Source of the DNA: Ralstonia thomasii
Lineage (GTDB): Bacteria; Pseudomonadota; Gammaproteobacteria; Burkholderiales; Burkholderiaceae
Assembly (NCBI RefSeq): GCF_958405895.1
Contig: NZ_CATZAR010000002.1
Strand: one strand, 5' to 3'
DNA length: 64,000 nucleotides
Made by a program: the position numbers and the translations under genes. Below the pieces are notes generated by a model that saw only the letters and a list, made by a program, of their open reading frames with translations, was not told the DNA's origin and searched no databases. Shown here piece after piece: positions 58,688-64,000 of this stretch. Every line of letters starts with the position of its first letter. Position 1 is the first letter of the stretch.

Positions 58688-59848
58688 ATGACGCAAACCA
58701 CCGCCACTGCCGAGCTGCCGTTCCTGCCCTTTGTACGCCCGACCATTGACGAGGCGACCATCGCCGCCGTGGCCGATGTGCTGCGCTCGGGCTGGATCAC
58801 CTCGGGCCCCAAGGTTGCCGCATTCGAAGCCGCGCTGTCGGAATACTTCGGCGGCCGCATCGTGCGCACATTCGCCAATGGCACGGCCACGATGGAAGTC
58901 GCGCTGCGCATCGCGGGCATCGGCCCCGGCGACGAGGTGATTACCACGCCGATCTCGTGGGTCGCCACGTCCAACGTGGTGCTGACGGTCGGTGCCAAGC
59001 CCGTCTTCGTCGACATCGACCCCGTGACGCGCAACATCGACTTGGACAAGGTCGAGGCCGCCATCACGCCGCGTACCAAGGCGATCATTCCGGTGTATCT
59101 GTCTGGGCTGCCCGTGGATATGGATCGTCTGTACGACATCGCGCGCCGCCATAAGCTGCGCGTGGTGGAAGACGCTGCACAGGCCATTGGTTCGCGCTGG
59201 GGCGACAAGCGCATCGGACAGATCGGCGACCTGGTCAGCTTCAGCTTCCAGGCCAACAAGAACATCACCACCATCGAAGGCGGTGCGCTGGTGCTCAACA
59301 CGCACGAAGAAGCCGTGCTGGCCGAAAAATATCGCCTGCAAGGCGTCGTGCGCACCGGCTTTGACGGCATGGAAGTCGATCTGGTGGGCGGCAAGTTCAA
59401 CCTGACGGACGTGAATGCCGCCATCGGCCTGGGCCAGTTCGCTCAGTTGGAAGCCGTCACTGCACGCCGCGCAGCGCTAGCCCGCCGCTACTTTGCCGGC
59501 ATGCGCGCAGCCGACATCGAGTCGTTCGGCGTCGAGCTGCCGGTGGAGAACTTTACGAATACCAACTGGCACATGTTCCAGATCGTGCTGCCGCTGGATC
59601 GCCTGAAGGTCGATCGCGCCGGGTTCATGGCTGGCCTGAAGACGCTGGGCATCGGCGCGGGCGTGCACTATCCGCCGATCCACCTGTTCAAGCTCTATCG
59701 CGAACTCGGCTGGAAGCCGGGCATGTTCCCGGTGGCCGAACGCATTGGCCGTGCCATCGTTACGCTGCCGATGTTTGCCGGCATGGAAGATTCCGATGTG
59801 GATCGCGTGGTCAGCGCGGTCCGCCAACTTTGCGCCCAGTACCAATAA
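58688..59848 (+). CDS. arnB: UDP-Ara4O aminotransferase ArnB
   Basis: PLP aminotransferase of 386 residues (E. coli about 380) forming UDP-L-Ara4N from the 4-keto sugar with glutamate. PFVRPTIDEATIAAVADVLR, RSGWITSGPKVAAFEAALS, DAAQAIGSRWGDKRIG and the PLP lysine segment SFQANKNITTIEGGALV are those of DegT/DnrJ-type sugar transaminases. ATG 58688 lies close to the stop of the SMR gene. It is the first soluble enzyme of the operon after the decarboxylase step. Confidence 0.94.
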   Translation: MTQTTATAELPFLPFVRPTIDEATIAAVADVLRSGWITSGPKVAAFEAALSEYFGGRIVRTFANGTATMEVALRIAGIGPGDEVITTPISWVATSNVVLTVGAKPVFVDIDPVTRNIDLDKVEAAITPRTKAIIPVYLSGLPVDMDRLYDIARRHKLRVVEDAAQAIGSRWGDKRIGQIGDLVSFSFQANKNITTIEGGALVLNTHEEAVLAEKYRLQGVVRTGFDGMEVDLVGGKFNLTDVNAAIGLGQFAQLEAVTARRAALARRYFAGMRAADIESFGVELPVENFTNTNWHMFQIVLPLDRLKVDRAGFMAGLKTLGIGAGVHYPPIHLFKLYRELGWKPGMFPVAERIGRAIVTLPMFAGMEDSDVDRVVSAVRQLCAQYQ

Positions 59849-59855
59849 TCCAATA

Positions 59856-60851
59856 ATGAAGACACCCGCTCTCTCGGTCGTCATTCCTGTTTACAACGAA
59901 GAAGACGGGCTCGCCGCGCTGTTTGCGCGCTTGTATCCCGCACTCGATGCACTCGGCATTTCGTACGAAGTCGTGTTCGTCAACGACGGCAGCCGCGACC
60001 GCTCCGCCGCCATGCTGGCCGAACAGTTCCGCGCGCGCCCGGACAGCACGCGCGTCGTGCTGTTCAACGGCAACTATGGCCAGCACATGGCCATCCTGGC
60101 CGGCTTCGAACATGCGCGCGGCGAACGCGTCGTCACGCTCGATGCCGACCTGCAGAACCCGCCGGAGGAAATCGGCCGCCTGGTGGAAAAGCTCGACGAA
60201 GGCTACGACTACGTCGGTACCATCCGGCGCGTGCGCCAGGACAGCTGGTTCCGCCGCACCGCGTCGCGTGCGATGAACTCGCTTCGCGAGCGCATCACGC
60301 ACATCAAGATGACCGACCAGGGCTGCATGCTGCGCGCCTACAACCGCACCATCGTCGACACCATCAACCGCTGCCGCGAAGTCAACACCTTCATCCCGGC
60401 GCTGGCCTACACCTTCAGCAAGAACCCCACCGAAATCGAAGTCGACCACGAAGAGCGCTTCGCGGGCGAGTCGAAGTACTCGCTGTACAAGCTCGTACGC
60501 TTGAATTTCGACCTGGTGACGGGCTTCTCGGTGGTACCGCTGCAATGGTTCTCGGCGATCGGGATGCTGCTGTCGTTCGCCTCGGCGGTCCTGTTCATCC
60601 TGCTGGTGGTACGGCGGTTCGTCCTGGGCGCTGAAGTCCAGGGCGTGTTCACGCTGTTCGCCATCACGTTCTTCCTGATGGGCGTACTGCTGTTTGGTAT
60701 CGGCTTGCTGGGCGAATACATCGGCCGCATCTATCAACAGGTGCGTGAGCGCCCGCGCTATCTGGTGCAGGGCGTGCTGGAGGAAACCTCACATTTGCAT
60801 GAAGCAGGCGCTGCCGATCTGAAGACGGGCTCGCAGCGAGGTGTTGCATGA
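59856..60851 (+). CDS. arnC: Undecaprenyl-phosphate Ara4FN transferase ArnC
   Basis: GT2 glycosyltransferase of 331 residues (E. coli 322) with two C-terminal membrane helices. LSVVIPVYNEEDGLAALFAR, VNDGSRDRSAAMLAE, TLDADLQNPPEEIGRLVEKL (metal-binding DAD) and DQGCMLRAYNR are conserved. FAGESKYSLYKLVRLNFDLV precedes the membrane part (SAIGMLLSFASAVLFILLVV). The TGA overlaps the start of the formyltransferase gene (ATGA). ATG 59856 follows arnB by 7 bases. Confidence 0.95.
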   Translation: MKTPALSVVIPVYNEEDGLAALFARLYPALDALGISYEVVFVNDGSRDRSAAMLAEQFRARPDSTRVVLFNGNYGQHMAILAGFEHARGERVVTLDADLQNPPEEIGRLVEKLDEGYDYVGTIRRVRQDSWFRRTASRAMNSLRERITHIKMTDQGCMLRAYNRTIVDTINRCREVNTFIPALAYTFSKNPTEIEVDHEERFAGESKYSLYKLVRLNFDLVTGFSVVPLQWFSAIGMLLSFASAVLFILLVVRRFVLGAEVQGVFTLFAITFFLMGVLLFGIGLLGEYIGRIYQQVRERPRYLVQGVLEETSHLHEAGAADLKTGSQRGVA

Positions 60852-61789
60852 GTTCCGACATCAAGCGGCGCGCCGTCGTTTTTGCGTATCACAACGTCGG
60901 GGTACGCTGCCTGCGCGTGCTGGCCGCCCGCGGCATCCAGGTCGAACTCGTTGTCACGCACGAAGACAATGCCACCGAGAACATCTGGTTCGGCAGCGTG
61001 CGCGCGACCGCACAAGAACTGGGTATCCCCTACATCACGCCAGACAATGCAAACGGTGAAGACCTGCACGCCCGGATCGCCGCCATTGCGCCGGACTTTA
61101 TCTTTTCATTCTATTACCGGCACATGATCCCGATGCGCCTGTTGAGCCTTGCCAAATTCGGCGCGTTCAACATGCACGGTTCGCTGCTGCCCAAGTACCG
61201 TGGCCGCGTGCCCATCAACTGGGCGGTTCTGCACGGCGAGACCGAGACCGGCGCCACCCTGCACGAGATGGTCGAAAAGCCCGATGCCGGTTACATCGTC
61301 GACCAGACCATCGTGCCGATCCTGCCGGACGACACCTCGCACGAAGTGTTCGAGAAGGCCACGGTGGCGGCCGAGCAAACCCTGTGGCGTGCGCTTCCCG
61401 CGATGATTGCCGGGCACATTCCGCGGCACCCGAACGTGTTGGCCAACGGCAGCTATTTCGGCGGCCGCAAACCCGAAGACGGCCGGATCGACTGGTCCAA
61501 ACCGGCCCAGCAGGTCTACAACCTGATCCGTGCCGTGGCGCCGCCCTACCCTGGCGCCTTTACGGACGCCAGCAGCGAGCGCTACGTTGTCGCTCGAGCC
61601 CGTCTGGCGCATCAAACCTTTACGAATTTGCCGCCGGGCCTGCACGTCGTGGATAATGCGATGTTCGGCGTGTGCGGCGATGGGGGAGCCATCGCCATTC
61701 ACGAGCTCTGGCGCGTCGAGCCCCAAGCTGCCAGCGGAACGTCTGTCGTGACTGCGCAGCAGCTCGCCAGCCAGCTCGCCCTCTCCTGA
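60848..61789 (+). CDS. UDP-Ara4N formyltransferase, stand-alone ArnA N-terminal part
   Basis: Formyltransferase of 313 residues that formylates UDP-L-Ara4N with 10-formyl-tetrahydrofolate. The catalytic region FNMHGSLLPKYRGRVPINW holds Asn, His and the SLLP loop, and ETGATLHEMVEKPDAGYIVD the aspartate. E. coli ArnA (660 residues) fuses this domain to the decarboxylase; here it is a separate gene directly followed by the decarboxylase. A C-terminal Met-tRNA-formyltransferase-like domain is present (GRIDWSKPAQQVYNLIRAVA). Confidence 0.92.
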   Translation: MSSDIKRRAVVFAYHNVGVRCLRVLAARGIQVELVVTHEDNATENIWFGSVRATAQELGIPYITPDNANGEDLHARIAAIAPDFIFSFYYRHMIPMRLLSLAKFGAFNMHGSLLPKYRGRVPINWAVLHGETETGATLHEMVEKPDAGYIVDQTIVPILPDDTSHEVFEKATVAAEQTLWRALPAMIAGHIPRHPNVLANGSYFGGRKPEDGRIDWSKPAQQVYNLIRAVAPPYPGAFTDASSERYVVARARLAHQTFTNLPPGLHVVDNAMFGVCGDGGAIAIHELWRVEPQAASGTSVVTAQQLASQLALS

Positions 61790-61805
61790 TCTTGAGTTTG
61801 CCTTC

Positions 61806-62864
61806 ATGAAAAAAGTACTGATCCTCGGCGTCAACGGCTTCATCGGCCACCACCTGTCCAAGCGCATCCTGGAGACCACCGATTGGGAGGTCTATGGCAT
61901 GGACATGCAGACCGAGCGTCTGGGCGACCTGGTCAACCACCCCCGCATGCATTTCTTCGAGGGTGACATCACCATCAACAAGGAGTGGGTCGAGTATCAC
62001 GTGAAGAAGTGCGACGTGATCCTGCCGCTGGTGGCCATCGCCACGCCGTCGACCTACGTCAAAGACCCGCTGCGCGTGTTCGAACTGGACTTTGAAGCCA
62101 ACCTGCCGATCGTTCGCTCGGCAGCCAAGTACGGCAAGCACCTGGTCTTCCCGTCGACCTCCGAGGTCTACGGGATGTGCAGCGATTCGGAATTCGATCC
62201 AGAAGCCTCGCCGCTGGTCTACGGCCCGATCAACAAGCCGCGCTGGATCTACGCATGCTCCAAGCAGTTGATGGACCGCGTGATCTGGGGTTACGGCATG
62301 GAAGGCCTGAACTTCACGCTGTTCCGTCCGTTCAACTGGATCGGCCCGGGCCTCGACTCGATCTACACCCCGAAGGAAGGTTCGTCGCGCGTGGTGACGC
62401 AATTCCTCGGTCACATCGTGCGCGGCGAGAACATCAAGCTCGTCGACGGCGGCAGCCAGAAACGCGCCTTCACGTATATCGATGACGGCATCGACGCACT
62501 GGTACGCATCATCGCCAACAAGGACGGCGTGGCCTCGGGCAAGATCTACAACATTGGCAACCCGTCAAACAACTACTCGGTGCGCGAGCTGGCCAACATG
62601 ATGCTGGAACAAGCCGCCCAGATCGACGAGTACAAGGACACCGCCAAGCAGGTTCAACTGGTGGAAACGACCTCCGGCGCCTACTACGGCAACGGCTACC
62701 AGGACGTGCAGAACCGCGTGCCGAAGATCGCCAACACCATGGAAGACCTCGGCTGGAAGCCGACCACCGTGATGAAGGACGCGCTGGCGAACATCTTCGA
62801 AGCGTATCGCACGCACGTGGCTGAAGCCCGCAGCCTGGTCGAAGACGGCAACGGCAACAAGTAA
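61806..62864 (+). CDS. UDP-glucuronic acid decarboxylase/dehydrogenase, stand-alone ArnA C-terminal part
   Basis: Short-chain epimerase-like enzyme of 352 residues that oxidises and decarboxylates UDP-glucuronate to the 4-keto pentose. The NAD loop is LILGVNGFIGHHLSKRILE; the catalytic motif RWIYACSKQLMDRVIWGYG contains Tyr-x3-Lys; GSSRVVTQFLGHIVRGENIK and GGSQKRAFTYIDDGIDALVR follow. It is 16 bases after the formyltransferase gene; together they replace ArnA. Confidence 0.93.
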   Translation: MKKVLILGVNGFIGHHLSKRILETTDWEVYGMDMQTERLGDLVNHPRMHFFEGDITINKEWVEYHVKKCDVILPLVAIATPSTYVKDPLRVFELDFEANLPIVRSAAKYGKHLVFPSTSEVYGMCSDSEFDPEASPLVYGPINKPRWIYACSKQLMDRVIWGYGMEGLNFTLFRPFNWIGPGLDSIYTPKEGSSRVVTQFLGHIVRGENIKLVDGGSQKRAFTYIDDGIDALVRIIANKDGVASGKIYNIGNPSNNYSVRELANMMLEQAAQIDEYKDTAKQVQLVETTSGAYYGNGYQDVQNRVPKIANTMEDLGWKPTTVMKDALANIFEAYRTHVAEARSLVEDGNGNK

Positions 62865-62899
62865 AAGCCGCATCTCAGTCGCACCTTCCGCGCAGGTTC

Positions 62900-63793
62900 A
62901 TGGCCCTCATCGTCCTCAAGATTGACGTCGACACCCTGCGCGGCACCCGCGAAGGCGTACCCAACCTCGCGCGCATGCTGCGCGAGCACGAAGCTGGCGC
63001 AACCTTCCTTTTCAGCCTCGGCCCGGATCACACCGGCTGGGCGCTGCGCCGGGCCTTCCGCCCCGGTTTCCTGAAAAAAGTCTCCCGCACGTCAGTCGTC
63101 GAGCATTACGGCTTTCGTACGCTGATGTACGGCGTGCTGCTGCCCGGACCAGACATCGGCCGCAAAGCCGCTGCCGAAATGCGCGCCATTGGCGAAGCAG
63201 GTTTCGAGACTGGCATCCACACGTGGGACCACGTTCTCTGGCAGGACAACGTGCGCCAGCGCGATGCCGGCTGGACCGCGCGCCAAATGACCGCGGCTCA
63301 CGCGCGTTTCACCCAGGTATTCGGCAAGCCTCCCGTGACGCACGGCGCTGCGGGCTGGCAGATGAACGACCACGCCTTCCGCCAGATCGACAACTGGGGC
63401 ATGGCCTACGCCTCCGACGGCCGGGGCACGCATCCGTACATCCCGAGCGTTGACGGCAAAGCGCTGAACCACGTGCAATTGCCGACCACGCTGCCTACGC
63501 TGGACGAACTGATTGGCGTGGAAGACATCACCCTCGACAACGTCGCCCGGCACATCCTGAAGATGACCGAGTCCGACCGCGACCAGGTATTTACCTTGCA
63601 TGCAGAACTTGAAGGGCAGAAACTCGCCCCGATCTTCAGCGAGTTGCTGCGAGGCTGGCGCGCGCAAGGCCATCGGCTTGGGTCGATGGGCGATTACTAC
63701 GCAACGCTCGATCGCAGTACCCTGCCCGTGCAGCCCGTCACGTGGGGCGAAGTTGCCGGCCGCAGCGGCAGCCTGATCGTTCAACCGGCCTGA
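62900..63793 (+). CDS. arnD: Polysaccharide deacetylase-like deformylase ArnD
   Basis: Deformylase of 297 residues (E. coli 296) acting on undecaprenyl-phosphate-Ara4FN at the inner membrane. LIVLKIDVDTLRGTREGVPN is the NodB motif 1 with the aspartates; GFETGIHTWDHVLWQDN has the metal-binding histidines; TDEGRYTH-like features are replaced by FGKPPVTHGAAGWQMND. It is the last arn gene in the window, 35 bases after the decarboxylase. The short gap after it has no obvious T-tract terminator. Confidence 0.94.
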   Translation: MALIVLKIDVDTLRGTREGVPNLARMLREHEAGATFLFSLGPDHTGWALRRAFRPGFLKKVSRTSVVEHYGFRTLMYGVLLPGPDIGRKAAAEMRAIGEAGFETGIHTWDHVLWQDNVRQRDAGWTARQMTAAHARFTQVFGKPPVTHGAAGWQMNDHAFRQIDNWGMAYASDGRGTHPYIPSVDGKALNHVQLPTTLPTLDELIGVEDITLDNVARHILKMTESDRDQVFTLHAELEGQKLAPIFSELLRGWRAQGHRLGSMGDYYATLDRSTLPVQPVTWGEVAGRSGSLIVQPA

Positions 63794-63888
63794 TCCTCAC
63801 GATCTCCAGTCGGGCGGCAGGCGCAGCGCCTGAGCATTGCCCGTCCACGAGCTTTCCGTCTCTTCCCCGCGGTTTTCCGGAACACACC

Positions 63889-64000
63889 ATGCCTGTCACG
63901 CTCGACCAGCCTCTTCCCGATTTCTCCGCACCGGCCACCAGTGGCATCACGTTCTCGCCGGCGTCACAGCGCGGCAAGATCGTCGTGCTGTATTTCTATC
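63889..64000 (+). CDS. bcp: Peroxiredoxin (bacterioferritin comigratory protein-like), 5' part
   Basis: Only 37 codons are visible before the right edge: MPVTLDQPLPDFSAPATSGI, then FSPASQRGKIVVLYFY, the start of a thioredoxin-fold peroxiredoxin; the active-site cysteine would follow just past the edge. The gene starts 95 bases after arnD and is probably not part of the arn operon. The Bcp/PrxQ assignment rests on the N terminus only. Confidence 0.75.
   Translation, partial: MPVTLDQPLPDFSAPATSGITFSPASQRGKIVVLYFY

Overview
The window (about 64 kb, high GC) looks like a chromosomal segment of a beta-proteobacterium of the family Burkholderiaceae, most likely Ralstonia. This rests on recognisable proteins and gene arrangements: tsaB-rimI-family 4 UDG, alaT-hom-thrC, an arn operon with a split ArnA, and a 3-hydroxybutyrate oligomer hydrolase. 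No database search was possible, so the genus is an inference. No rRNA, tRNA, insertion sequence, CRISPR array or intact prophage was seen.

Layout. 1-4.8 kb: an operon on the minus strand of an RpiR regulator, isoaspartyl peptidase and a glutathione/dipeptide-type ABC importer (gsiA, gsiB; gsiB runs off the edge), with a perfect inverted repeat in front of the regulator. 5-18.4 kb: housekeeping genes (an ABC-F ATPase, a CoA-transferase, a frameshifted DUF523 gene, dsbB, radA, alr, lplT, a family 4 uracil-DNA glycosylase, rimI, tsaB, an acyl-CoA-binding protein, an MFS exporter, an SRPBCC protein). 18.4-24.4 kb: the glyoxylate shunt genes aceB and aceA, separated by a haloacid dehalogenase, a LysR regulator and a universal stress protein. 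24.4-25.1 kb: a compact autonomous cassette on the minus strand (promoter, C4-like antisense RNA, 30-codon leader, coupled 87-codon gene, terminator) that resembles a phage immunity module standing alone between housekeeping genes.

25.1-30.3 kb: gamma-glutamylcyclotransferase-like gene, rraA, an acetolactate-synthase-like enzyme, and a 2TM protein/LytS-type kinase/LytTR regulator operon. 30.4-43.3 kb: one long minus-strand sulfur block. It holds sbp, ssuE, two ssuA-like genes, ssuD, ssuC, ssuB, a Mop-like protein, a degenerate EAL protein, an RBBP9-type hydrolase, cysT, cysW, cysA and cysB. Sulfate and sulfonate uptake and desulfonation are therefore side by side, and the promoters of sbp and cysT share a spaced sequence module that fits CysB-type control. 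43.4-55.8 kb: clpB with a sigma-32 promoter, the oligomer hydrolase, crcB, molybdopterin genes moaE-moaD-moeA, a second UDG-superfamily gene, thrC, hom, alaT.

55.9-64 kb (plus strand): a Mth938-domain gene and an arn operon (arnT, one SMR subunit, arnB, arnC, formyltransferase, UDP-glucuronate decarboxylase, arnD) for aminoarabinose modification of lipid A, followed by the start of a peroxiredoxin gene. The main discoveries to check are the C4-like cassette, the shared cys/sbp promoter module, a long foldback element after aceB, repeated half-sites upstream of aceA, and a G8 tract that breaks the DUF523 gene.
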